Of a DNA stretch of 64,000 nt, positions 7,947 to 16,400 are shown in pieces. This DNA is from an uncultured Granulosicoccaceae bacterium (GTDB lineage: Bacteria; Pseudomonadota; Gammaproteobacteria; Granulosicoccales; Granulosicoccaceae). Where the stretch lies: positions 1-64,000 of the forward strand of contig CALGND010000012.1 in the NCBI GenBank assembly GCA_937958675.1, given 5' to 3'. The position numbers and the translations under genes were made by a program. The notes under the pieces were generated by a model, which saw nothing but the letters and a program-made list of their open reading frames with translations, was not told where the DNA came from and searched no databases. The stretch's first letter is position 1; the number at the start of each line of letters is the position of its first letter.

Positions 7947-10370
7947 CTACTGTCCCTCAACTGGCATCCAAATCAAGGCAACGTCATCAATACTAATATC
8001 GGCTTTCTCCAAACCGATTGTCACGCTTTCAATGTTGGGGGCTTTCTCTGCCCATTCGCTTTGGATTTCAAATAGATCTTCACCGATTTGATCTTCAAGC
8101 TCTTCACGATTTTCCATTAGCTCGTTGTAACGGTTTTCTGCTGTTTTTAAACGCTCTTCGGCTCTAGCTGCCATGCGGCCTTTACTCTGACTGCGCCTGA
8201 TGCCTGTGGTCACCATCGAGCGGGTGCTGCGTCGGCCGCCGAGCAATCCACCGAGTAAACCGCCTGCTATATCGAGTACTTGGCTAGTGCGCTGATCTTT
8301 CTTGCGGCTGGCGGTATCAAATTCAAGCTCGCGTAGTTTGTCTTCCGCTTTTTGAATTGACGCATTGATACGGTCGGTTTTTTTGGCTAACACCTTTCGA
8401 AGCTTATCTGCGTCTTTATCAGCGCCTTCGTCGGCAATAACTTCGCAGCGCATTTCGAAGTCGTCTTTGGATTCGCCAACATGTGAGTAGGCTTTAAGGT
8501 CTGGGTTAAAAAACAGCTCGAGCTCTTTGTTGCGATAAAGGTGATCTTTTATTGCCTTTTGGGCTTGGTTGAAATACGTTTTGTTTTTAATTTTTGCGTC
8601 AGGCAATATATAGATTGGGTTGTCAGGTTCTTTCTTGGAAAGATCTCTGTCGTCGTAGTCAACAATGATGGCATCGTCAGCATCAACTGGACCATCTAGT
8701 GGTGTGATGATCGCTTCCCATTCTGTTTGGTGGCGCAGCTTGGATTTTGTATCGTCAAACAACATTTCTACTCGTACTGCTAAGCCCGCCCTTAAGCGAT
8801 TGCTACCAGCAGTTACTCCTACAGCTTCAGCATACTCCACGGCTGGGTCTAAATAACGTACCACCACATTGTCAGCTATTTGAGGCAATACCTTACTTTC
8901 GTTATCGGCTAGAGGCGCTTGTTCAGCAGTGGTAGCACTGCTAGTGCCACCGCTATCAATAGCGGCTGTATTTACAGCTTGCGCACTTGCCGCACTCTCA
9001 GCTCGTTTTTCAGAGCTCGTTAGCCGGGTGATTTGGTCACGCGTTAACGGCCCAGCTAAATAAGACATGGCCCAGCGCGTAGAAAATAGTAAAGGCGTTG
9101 AGTTTTTGGTTGAGTGCAAAACAAATTGGCGTTTGTCCAAATTCGAAATTGTATCGCCAATGGCTTTGATATCAACTGAGCCATCTGATTGACTCATGCC
9201 GTCGAGTAAGCGTTGCTTATCTTGTTCGGTTTGCAGCCGACCAATCATCCATGTGCCGGCGTTTGATATGGCTTTGTAGTCGATATCGACGGGATTTTGA
9301 GTCGACATGACTAAGCCCACCCCAAATGCACGTGCTTGCTTGAGTATGGTCAATATTGGTTTTTTAGAAGGTGGGTTACCAATCGGTGGCACATAACCAA
9401 ATACTTCATCCATATACACCAGTGCGCGTAAATCAGAGGTACCGGCTTGTGCACGCATCCAAGTCACCATTTTGGATAGCAGTAGAGTGACCACAAACTG
9501 TCGTTCGTCTTCGCTTAGGTGTGCAAGCGAGACAATAGCAGCCTGCGGCTTATCACCGTTGCCGTAAAGCATATTCTGAATATTGAGTTCAGGCCCTTCT
9601 GTCCAGCTTGAGAACGAAGGAGAAGCGGCAAGTCCATTGAGTTTCATCGCTAGCTTGACGCGATCAGCTGGTGGGAAAAATGAATCTAAATCGATGACGC
9701 CGAGTTTACGCATCGGAGGTTGTTGCACTAAGCCAATCAGCATGCCCAAATCAAGGCTCTTACCTTTAGACCAATACCAATTAAGAATATTGGAAATTAG
9801 AATGTGTTCGCGGCTACTCAGTGGATCGGACTCGATACCGACCATTGCCAGTAGTGATGAAGAAAACCCTTCAATCTCATCTTGTATGGTTTCGGGATCA
9901 GTGCCCGGAGCTGGCGCGTTAAGTGAGCCGATGACATTTAGGGGAATGCCTGCACTTGAGCCTGGCGTGTAGATGGTGAAGTCAGCGGTGTTGTGTAGTT
10001 TTTTAATCCGCTCTAGTTCGATGCCTGAGCGTTCTAAGCCAGACTTCCAAAGTTCTGCTTTTTCAACTGCCGCCTGCGCCGGGTCACCACCAGCTTCTGA
10101 TTCGCTGATCCATGGCATAAAGTCTGTGGGCAACATGCTAGGAAAGCTGAGCAACAGATTGCCCATGTCACCTTTAGGATCGATGATCAGAGTAGGGGTG
10201 CCGGATGCCAAGGCCTCTTCGAGTAGGACGATGCCCAAGCCTGTTTTGCCTGAGCCTGTCATACCCACAATGACACCGTGTGTGGTCAGATTTGCCGATT
10301 TATAAAATAATGGCTCATCGTTTTGAGGTTGGCTGCCGAGGTAAAACTGGCCTGCTGGTGCGTCTGTCAT
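7947..10370 (-). CDS. HerA/FtsK-like ATPase with coiled-coil tail
   Basis: The 807-residue protein begins with a HerA-type (DUF87) ATPase: Walker A GMTGSGKTG at residues 36-44, IIDPKGDMGNLL near 61-72, Walker B LVYMDEVFGYVPP near 316, and the arginine-finger/sensor region KQARAFGVGLVMSTQNP. After about residue 450 the sequence turns into a linker and a charged, probably coiled-coil segment (~655-700 and 735-775) interrupted by a Gly/Arg-rich patch (GGLLGGLLGGRRSTRS). Such stand-alone HerA-like ATPases are annotated as DNA translocases or helicases, but the function of this long subgroup is not known to me. No NurA-like nuclease or defence gene is beside it. Confidence 0.85.
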   Translation of the reverse strand: MTDAPAGQFYLGSQPQNDEPLFYKSANLTTHGVIVGMTGSGKTGLGIVLLEEALASGTPTLIIDPKGDMGNLLLSFPSMLPTDFMPWISESEAGGDPAQAAVEKAELWKSGLERSGIELERIKKLHNTADFTIYTPGSSAGIPLNVIGSLNAPAPGTDPETIQDEIEGFSSSLLAMVGIESDPLSSREHILISNILNWYWSKGKSLDLGMLIGLVQQPPMRKLGVIDLDSFFPPADRVKLAMKLNGLAASPSFSSWTEGPELNIQNMLYGNGDKPQAAIVSLAHLSEDERQFVVTLLLSKMVTWMRAQAGTSDLRALVYMDEVFGYVPPIGNPPSKKPILTILKQARAFGVGLVMSTQNPVDIDYKAISNAGTWMIGRLQTEQDKQRLLDGMSQSDGSVDIKAIGDTISNLDKRQFVLHSTKNSTPLLFSTRWAMSYLAGPLTRDQITRLTSSEKRAESAASAQAVNTAAIDSGGTSSATTAEQAPLADNESKVLPQIADNVVVRYLDPAVEYAEAVGVTAGSNRLRAGLAVRVEMLFDDTKSKLRHQTEWEAIITPLDGPVDADDAIIVDYDDRDLSKKEPDNPIYILPDAKIKNKTYFNQAQKAIKDHLYRNKELELFFNPDLKAYSHVGESKDDFEMRCEVIADEGADKDADKLRKVLAKKTDRINASIQKAEDKLRELEFDTASRKKDQRTSQVLDIAGGLLGGLLGGRRSTRSMVTTGIRRSQSKGRMAARAEERLKTAENRYNELMENREELEDQIGEDLFEIQSEWAEKAPNIESVTIGLEKADISIDDVALIWMPVEGQ

Positions 10371-10426
10371 GGTCCGAACTCGATTTTGTTGATCAAATGA
10401 CTATAGCACCGGCCTGCGGGGGTTTC

Positions 10427-11338
10427 TTAGTTGCTCGGTAGGTTTTGACGTTCTTTTGCCCACTTGCAAAATCGACTGACGGCAGTATTGGCGCTGGAGT
10501 TGCCCTTGTGTACCAGATAATAGCCAAATCCGGTTTTTACTGTCGCGTTGGTGGGTGTGGTTAATTCACCGCTTTGCAGCAGGGAATCAACCAGATATCG
10601 CCAACCCAAGGCAATGCCATGGCCGTTGCGTGCCGCATCAATCATCAATGGATAGCTGTTAACTTGAAACCCGCGATAACCTTTAGGCAAGTGCATATCG
10701 TTGTGGCTGAGCCAGGTTCGCCAGTTCATCCAATCCCAATGGTTATCATCTTGCTCTAACAGCGCTTCGTCAATCAATTGCTCTATGGGTATCGAGCGTC
10801 GTTTGTTTAGGTAAGCAGGGCTGCACACCGGAAATATTTCTTCTTCAAATAACTTTTCAGCTTGGTAGGCCGGCCAGTCTCCTTTGCCATGAATTATCGC
10901 GATATGAACGTCAGGGTGAAGACAGTCTGACTCGTCATCTGATGCTATCAAGCGCACGGCGATATCGGGAAATTTTAATTGGAAGTCTGTTAAGCGGGGC
11001 ATTAACCACATTGATGCTACCGATTGATCTGCTGCAATCGTTAGTCGCGTTCGAGTGGCTGGTGTTTTGATATCGTTTGCAGCACTGGCCAGCTGGCGTA
11101 GCAAACCAGAAACTGTGTGTTGAAACTCTTTGCCAGCGGGCGACAAGCGAACACTGCGGTTAGCTCGGATAAATAAGTCCACGCCTAAAAAAGACTCTAG
11201 ATTGCGTATCTTCTGACTCACTGCAGCCTGAGAGAGGTTTAGTTCTTTGGCGGCCTTGGTAAAGCTTAAGTGGCGGGCTGCTGCATCAAACGCCACACAA
11301 GGCTCAAGCGGGGGAAGTTGGTGTCTGATCGTATTCAT
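10427..11338 (-). CDS. LysR-family regulator, GcvA-like
   Basis: The 303-residue protein has an N-terminal winged helix (FTKAAKELNLSQAAVSQKIRNLE at ~28-50) and a substrate-binding effector domain. The PLEPCVAFDAAARHLSF opening is typical of the GcvA-like subgroup. It is transcribed away from the Rieske oxygenase and GcvT-like genes, with 93 bases between the starts, and is likely their activator responding to a methylated amine or its breakdown product (inference). A loose inverted pair AAATAGG...CCTATTT lies in the shared promoter region. Confidence 0.9.
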   Translation of the reverse strand: MNTIRHQLPPLEPCVAFDAAARHLSFTKAAKELNLSQAAVSQKIRNLESFLGVDLFIRANRSVRLSPAGKEFQHTVSGLLRQLASAANDIKTPATRTRLTIAADQSVASMWLMPRLTDFQLKFPDIAVRLIASDDESDCLHPDVHIAIIHGKGDWPAYQAEKLFEEEIFPVCSPAYLNKRRSIPIEQLIDEALLEQDDNHWDWMNWRTWLSHNDMHLPKGYRGFQVNSYPLMIDAARNGHGIALGWRYLVDSLLQSGELTTPTNATVKTGFGYYLVHKGNSSANTAVSRFCKWAKERQNLPSN

Positions 11339-11431
11339 AAGTTCAGCTTATCAAAATAGGCCTAAAAATATCGTTTGAGTAGGGGCATAGTTAAGAATAT
11401 CCTATTTATTTACTAAGGTTACCGATGCGAT

Positions 11432-12571
11432 ATGACCCAATCACCGATCGACAGAGCTGAAAATGATTCGCCTTTCAGTAATGATCCCAGCAGTTCATTC
11501 ACCATGCCTGCTCGTTATTACACCGATAACGCAGTGTACGAGAAGGAACGTGATGCGATCTTCTTTAGCAACTGGTGGTACGTCGGGCACAGCAGCCAAT
11601 TGGCGAGTTCAGGCGAGTACATCACCGCGGCAATTGATAACCAAAATGTGTTTGTGGTAGCAGATGAAGACGGCGAACTGCGTGGGTTTTATAACGTCTG
11701 CCAACACCGTGGCCATGAGCTGCTAGCCGGTGCCGGCCAAACTAATATGATTCGTTGCCCCTACCATGCTTGGGCTTACGATCTAAAAGGTGCTCTTCAG
11801 TCAGCGCGCAATACGCGCAATGTACCCGGGTTTAATAAATGCGAGTTTTCATTAAAGAGTGTGCGAGTCGAAAAATTTTGCGGCATGGTGTTTGTGAATT
11901 TAAACAATGAAGCTGAGCCATTAGCATCGCTAGCATCGGAACTTGAAAAAGAAATACGCGATTACTGCCCAGATGTTGACAACTTAAAGTACGCGCAACG
12001 CGATACTTATCATGTGGAATGCAATTGGAAGGTGATGATCGATAATTTTTTAGAATGCTATCACTGTCATCCTGCGCACAAAGATTTTGTTGACCTAGTT
12101 GATATGGATAGCTATCGATCAGTTAGCAAGGGTATTTATTCTAGCCATATTTCCAAGGCGGTTAATAACCAAAATAACAATGCGTTTAGCTTTGAAAAAG
12201 GCGATGTGGATTTTGGTTATGCAGGCTGGTATCTGTGGCCCAATCTAACCATATGGGCGTATCCCGGCGAAGCGAATTTATCTATTTTGCAGATGAATCC
12301 AAACGGAGCGTCGAATACGCTTGAGTTTCAAGATTGGTTTGTCCGTGACGGTAAACCCAGTAAACAATTGATGGAAGCGATGGCTTATCAAAAAGATGTA
12401 CTTCAGCCGGAGGACATTACATTGTGCGAAAGCGTGCAGCGTGGATTGCAATCGCGCGGCTACAATCAAGGACGTTTTGTTGTCGACGCTGATCGCAGTG
12501 AATTGTCAGAACATGCAGTGCATCATTTTCAAGAGATGGTAGTCAACGCCCTTGGCGCAGATTTAACTTAA
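11432..12571 (+). CDS. Rieske oxygenase alpha subunit, quaternary-amine type
   Basis: The Rieske centre is complete: C90-x-H92 and C109-x2-H112 (CQHRGH, CPYHAW). The catalytic domain has NFLECYHCHPAH, giving the H-x4-H ligands of the mononuclear iron with a glutamate in the bridging position. That Glu, instead of the Asp of ring-hydroxylating dioxygenases, is known from carnitine/betaine-type Rieske enzymes (CntA, GbcA). At 379 residues the length fits. With the GcvT-like gene and betaine-type ABC transporter following, oxidative N-demethylation of a quaternary amine is the best guess. No reductase subunit is found nearby. Confidence 0.85.
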   Translation: MTQSPIDRAENDSPFSNDPSSSFTMPARYYTDNAVYEKERDAIFFSNWWYVGHSSQLASSGEYITAAIDNQNVFVVADEDGELRGFYNVCQHRGHELLAGAGQTNMIRCPYHAWAYDLKGALQSARNTRNVPGFNKCEFSLKSVRVEKFCGMVFVNLNNEAEPLASLASELEKEIRDYCPDVDNLKYAQRDTYHVECNWKVMIDNFLECYHCHPAHKDFVDLVDMDSYRSVSKGIYSSHISKAVNNQNNNAFSFEKGDVDFGYAGWYLWPNLTIWAYPGEANLSILQMNPNGASNTLEFQDWFVRDGKPSKQLMEAMAYQKDVLQPEDITLCESVQRGLQSRGYNQGRFVVDADRSELSEHAVHHFQEMVVNALGADLT

Positions 12572-12585
12572 CGCGAGTTTTATTT

Positions 12586-13776
12586 ATGATTTTTAAATCC
12601 AGTGATGGAAAAACCCGTGACCTAGTAAGCTCTATTGATGGGGCAGGTTGGGATTTCGGAATCAACCGTCACCCCTACCACGAAATAGAGCGTCCGTTTG
12701 GGCCGTATTACACTGTGTATAACCGCCGTTTAATGGCTTGTTGTTTTGACAAGATTAATACTGTTGAGGGCTATTGGTTGCTACGCCAAAAATCAGCCGT
12801 TTTACACACTGGTGAATACCCACTCGAATTTAAAGGGCCAGATGCTCAGCGCCTTCTAAATATGCTGTTTACCAAAGATATCTCCAAGGTGCGACCAGGT
12901 CGATGTGGTTATGGTCTTGCCTGCTATGAGGATGGTGGAATGATTACTGATGGGGTTTTGTTACGCTTGGATCAAGAAACATTTTGGTACGCACAAGCTG
13001 ATGGTGATTTTTATAGTTGGGCAAGGGCACACGCCGTGGGAATGGATGTAACCATTTCCGACCCAGAAGTGTATGTATCGCAAGTGCAAGGACCGACTTC
13101 ACTTGATGTATTGGCTGCCGCTAGCGATGACGGCGTGCCTGATCCATTCAACTATTTTGGCATTGCGACTGTACGGTTTGGTGGCCAAGAAGTCGTGATA
13201 ACTCGCACGGGTTACACCAACGAGTTGGGCTGGGAGTTTTATACCGAACCGCACCATGACGCTGACGCCTTATGGAGCCACTTAAAAACTAAGGGTGAGC
13301 CGTTCGGATTGAGCCTATTTGGTTTAGATTCGATGCATATTCGTCGTATTGAGGCAGGTATCCTTAATGCCGGGTCTGACTTTGATCGCTTTACCACTCC
13401 CTATGATGTGGGCTTAGATCGTTTTGTTGATATGGATAAGGTTGATTTTATTGGCAAGCCAGCATTGGCTAAACTCAAACCGGCCAATCGGCAAAGAGGT
13501 TTGTTGTGCGACGGCGGGGAGCCGCACATTGGTGCTGACATAATGCTGGGTAAAAATAATATAGGTAAGATAACAGCCGGTGCCTTATCGCCTTATTTAC
13601 AAAAGGGCATTGGCATTGGTTTGCTTGAGTCCGCTGAGCATAGTGTCGGTACTGACGTAAAGATTAGGTGCATTGATGGCCAATTACATAACGGCACCTT
13701 GGCGACGTTGCCGCTTTATGACAAAGATGCTGAAATACCTCGAGGTAAGTTGGTTGATATTCCAGAGCGTAGTTAA
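12586..13776 (+). CDS. GcvT-like folate-dependent aminomethyltransferase
   Basis: The 396-residue protein belongs to the GcvT/YgfZ/DmdA family: FKGPDAQRLLNMLFTKD near 83, CGYGLACYEDGGMITDGVL near 109, QVQGPTSLDVL, TRTGYTNELGWE near 205-216, and a C-terminal beta-barrel. These bind tetrahydrofolate and take a one-carbon unit from an amine or sulfonium. It starts 14 bases after the Rieske gene, so it could capture formaldehyde or a methyl from the demethylation product as methylene- or methyl-folate. DmdA (DMSP demethylase) is an alternative but the neighbours point to nitrogen compounds. Confidence 0.85.
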   Translation: MIFKSSDGKTRDLVSSIDGAGWDFGINRHPYHEIERPFGPYYTVYNRRLMACCFDKINTVEGYWLLRQKSAVLHTGEYPLEFKGPDAQRLLNMLFTKDISKVRPGRCGYGLACYEDGGMITDGVLLRLDQETFWYAQADGDFYSWARAHAVGMDVTISDPEVYVSQVQGPTSLDVLAAASDDGVPDPFNYFGIATVRFGGQEVVITRTGYTNELGWEFYTEPHHDADALWSHLKTKGEPFGLSLFGLDSMHIRRIEAGILNAGSDFDRFTTPYDVGLDRFVDMDKVDFIGKPALAKLKPANRQRGLLCDGGEPHIGADIMLGKNNIGKITAGALSPYLQKGIGIGLLESAEHSVGTDVKIRCIDGQLHNGTLATLPLYDKDAEIPRGKLVDIPERS

Positions 13777-14194
13777 GCGCAGCGAAATAGCATATTTAAC
13801 ATAATAAAATAGTGGCGCAATGATTCGAGTCGTCATTCCCGCGAAGGTTGCCATCCCCGCGAAGGCGGGCATCTAGTCATATTTGCGTGAGTTCCAAGTA
13901 CGTTGCCAAGTCATGCGCCCAGTATCTAGATTCCGGGACGCCGCCTGTAGGAGGATGACTGTATTAACAACGTTGTCGAAATCTAATATACCAATACTGT
14001 ACTAATAAGCGCTAATTTAGAGATATTGGCTCTATTTTTCACTAATGTTTGTCTCTCTAGAGCAAAGGTGGTATTTTTCCTCAGTGCATTCCGAACGCTA
14101 TTACAGTGGTTCTTGAGGCCATGGTTGGTGCGTTGATTCAACACAGCTAAATTTGGATCCGCGCGCCTTTTGAATCTTAAAACAAGGGGATTTT
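13777..14194. other. 418-base non-coding stretch with degenerate repeats
   Basis: No convincing gene is seen here. The first part (13831-13880) holds two degenerate copies of the GTCAT-CCCGCGAAGGCGGG dispersed element, and 13920-13960 looks like a further decayed piece. The rest is AT-rich and should contain the promoter of the binding-protein gene at 14195, but no clear -35/-10 pair could be chosen. Confidence 0.6.
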
Positions 14195-15148
14195 ATGAAA
14201 TTACGAACACCTAAGTCACTGCGAACATTAGCAGTGGCGAGTGCTATTGCACTAACGTCATTTACCGGTGTTGCTAAGGCCGCTGATAGTACTCAACCAA
14301 TAGTGATCCCAATTCATAATTGGTCTAGTCAGGTTGTAATGGCTTACGTGCTGGGTGGCATGTTTGAGAGTATGGGCAATAACGTTGAATATGTTCCTGC
14401 CGACTCTCAGGCGGTATATGAATCTATCCGTAATGGTGACGTAACGCTTTCTCATGAAGTATGGCAATCAACGTTTGGTAAGTCGTTCTACAACGCTATG
14501 GCAAAAGGCGGTGTGATCGACGCCGGTACGCACTCTGCTACCACGCTTGAAGAAATGGGTGTTCCAACTTGGGTGATCGAGCAGGACTTGTGTCCTGGCT
14601 TACCAAACTGGGAAGCACTGAAAGATTGTCACGAAGCCTTCGCTACCGCTGATTCTGGCGGCAAAGGCCGTTGGTTAGAGGGTCCACAAAGCTGGCACGG
14701 TAACCTAATGCCTGAGCGTCTTGAAGCACTTGGCCTTGCAGACAACTGGACTGTGAAGTTTGCTGGTGGCGCTGATGCACTTTGGACTGAACTCGCTTCA
14801 GCAAAGAAAGAAGGGCGCGCTACAATTGTATTTAACTGGACGCCTAACTTCACTGATGCAGAAGGTTTTACATTTATAGAGTTTCCTGAGTACACACCGG
14901 GTTGTCGTAAAGAAGATGGTGGTGACGGAAAATGTGGTTCTCCGAAAGGCTGGTTGAAAAAAGCCGCTAACTACAAATTCCCTAAAACTCACCCTGCTGC
15001 CTATACGGCATTCAGTAAGTTGGATTTCACTACGACTCAAATCGGTGAAATGGCTGCTCTAGTTGATATCGAAAAGATGGATCATAAAGACGCTGCGGCA
15101 AAATGGCTTGCAGACAACGAAGCTGTTTGGATGCCTTGGGTCAAGTAA
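14195..15148 (+). CDS. Betaine-type ABC transporter binding protein
   Basis: A signal peptide (residues 1-29, ending VAKAA) precedes an OpuAC-type periplasmic binding domain. Typical segments include IPIHNWSSQVVMAYVLGGMFESMG and a run of aromatic residues (NWTPNF, HNWSS, WHGN) that in this family form the cage for quaternary ammonium groups. It contains cysteines at CPGLPNWEALKDC and CRKEDGGDGKC that could form disulfides. A GGGGA ribosome site lies 5 bases before the ATG. It is separated from the ATPase gene by a hairpin, which may keep the binding protein at higher level than the membrane parts. Confidence 0.93.
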   Translation: MKLRTPKSLRTLAVASAIALTSFTGVAKAADSTQPIVIPIHNWSSQVVMAYVLGGMFESMGNNVEYVPADSQAVYESIRNGDVTLSHEVWQSTFGKSFYNAMAKGGVIDAGTHSATTLEEMGVPTWVIEQDLCPGLPNWEALKDCHEAFATADSGGKGRWLEGPQSWHGNLMPERLEALGLADNWTVKFAGGADALWTELASAKKEGRATIVFNWTPNFTDAEGFTFIEFPEYTPGCRKEDGGDGKCGSPKGWLKKAANYKFPKTHPAAYTAFSKLDFTTTQIGEMAALVDIEKMDHKDAAAKWLADNEAVWMPWVK

Positions 15149-15221
15149 GGTTTATGCCAGACAATAATTTATCGGCCGTCTATGGTGTTTAAATTATTGG
15201 ACTAAGCATACGTTGAGAAGT

Positions 15222-15260
15222 ATTAAGCCTCCTGGTTCGTATCGAGTCAGGGGGCTTAAT
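15222..15260 (+). terminator. Hairpin between binding protein and ATPase genes
   Basis: ATTAAGCCTCCTG (15222-15234) pairs with CAGGGGGCTTAAT (15248-15260), 13 bp with one G-U, loop of 13. It is followed by TTGTTA, only weakly T-rich, so it may be a partial terminator or an mRNA-stabilising stem. Confidence 0.7.
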
Positions 15261-15329
15261 TTGTTATGGATGGGCATAGTATGCCTTCACCATAGTTCTG
15301 AATTTCAAGAATAGAGTTAGCAAAAAATT

Positions 15330-16400
15330 ATGTCATCCGAAGCCTCGAATTCAAACGATCCCGTTATCCGCTGCGAAAACGTTTTTAAAATTTTTGGTGA
15401 TAATGCTAAACGGATGATGAAAGAATCCGGTGGTGAAGTGGATGCAGCCAAGTTTCAAGAACAGGGCTGCATTGTTGGTGTTAACAACGCATCGTTTGAC
15501 GTGCATCCCGGTGAGCTACTTATTATTATGGGCCTATCAGGCTCGGGGAAGTCAACGCTATTGCGTTGTATATCAAGGTTAACCGACGCAACAGCCGGCA
15601 AGATCTTCATCGAAGGTGAAGATATCTTAAAGATGAACAACAAGCAGTTAATCCAACTGCGGCGTAGCAAGATGGGCATGGTGTTTCAGAGCTTTGCGTT
15701 GCTACCTCATAAGACTGTACTTGAAAACATAGCGTTTCCGTTACAGGTAAAAGGCGTTAGCACAGATGACAGTATCAAACGTGCTGGCGAGATGATGGAA
15801 TTAGTTAGTTTGTCTGGCCGTGAAAATTACTTTCCTCGCGAACTCTCTGGTGGGCAACAACAACGTGTTGGCATCGCTCGATCGCTAGCTATTGAGCCGG
15901 ATATTTGGTTTCTTGATGAGCCGTTTTCTGCACTCGACCCACTTATCCGTAAGGAAATGCAAGACGAATTTTTGCGCTTGCAGGGCGTGTTAAGTAAAAC
16001 CATACTGTTTGTAACGCACGACTTTGATGAAGCGCTGCGCTTAGCAGACCGCATAGCTATTATGAAAGATGGCATTATCGAGCAACTCGATACGCCAGCC
16101 AATATTGTTCTCAACCCAGCCACTGAATACGTGCGCAAATTTACTGAAGAAGTGCCGCGAGAAAAGGTACTAAAAATTGAAACGGTGATGGACCCTGTCA
16201 ATCCAGCGGATCCAGTAAGCGATATAAAAGTCTCTAAAGACGCAATCATTGAATCGGTAGCGGAAGTCGTGCTGAACTCAAGCAAACCGGTGTCGGTGAT
16301 TGATTCAACAGGCGCAATTGTGGGTGCGGTGCATGCATCAAAAGTGGTACACCTGCTGTTCGGAGGGCATTCGAAAGAGACATCAGGGCAATTGTCATGA
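15330..16400 (+). CDS. Betaine-type ABC transporter ATPase (ProV-like)
   Basis: The 356-residue protein carries Walker [10 protein letters not shown] near 69-77, Q-loop MVFQSFALLPHKT, signature LSGGQQQRVGIARSL, Walker [15 protein letters not shown] and the switch histidine in FVTHDFDEA. The N-terminal KIFGDNAKRMM insertion before Walker A is typical of ProV/OpuAA. The C-terminal ~90 residues hold only a short CBS-like remnant rather than the two full CBS domains of ProV, so ionic-strength sensing may differ. Its stop overlaps the permease start by four bases (ATGA). Confidence 0.93.
   Translation: MSSEASNSNDPVIRCENVFKIFGDNAKRMMKESGGEVDAAKFQEQGCIVGVNNASFDVHPGELLIIMGLSGSGKSTLLRCISRLTDATAGKIFIEGEDILKMNNKQLIQLRRSKMGMVFQSFALLPHKTVLENIAFPLQVKGVSTDDSIKRAGEMMELVSLSGRENYFPRELSGGQQQRVGIARSLAIEPDIWFLDEPFSALDPLIRKEMQDEFLRLQGVLSKTILFVTHDFDEALRLADRIAIMKDGIIEQLDTPANIVLNPATEYVRKFTEEVPREKVLKIETVMDPVNPADPVSDIKVSKDAIIESVAEVVLNSSKPVSVIDSTGAIVGAVHASKVVHLLFGGHSKETSGQLS

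Noticed and set aside
12586-13776. DMSP demethylase (dmdA)
   Set aside because: Same superfamily, but the Rieske oxygenase and betaine-type transporter suggest an amine; not excluded completely.
13684-13872. Short frame containing PAFAGMATFAGM
   Set aside because: Translation of the dispersed palindromic repeat, not a gene.
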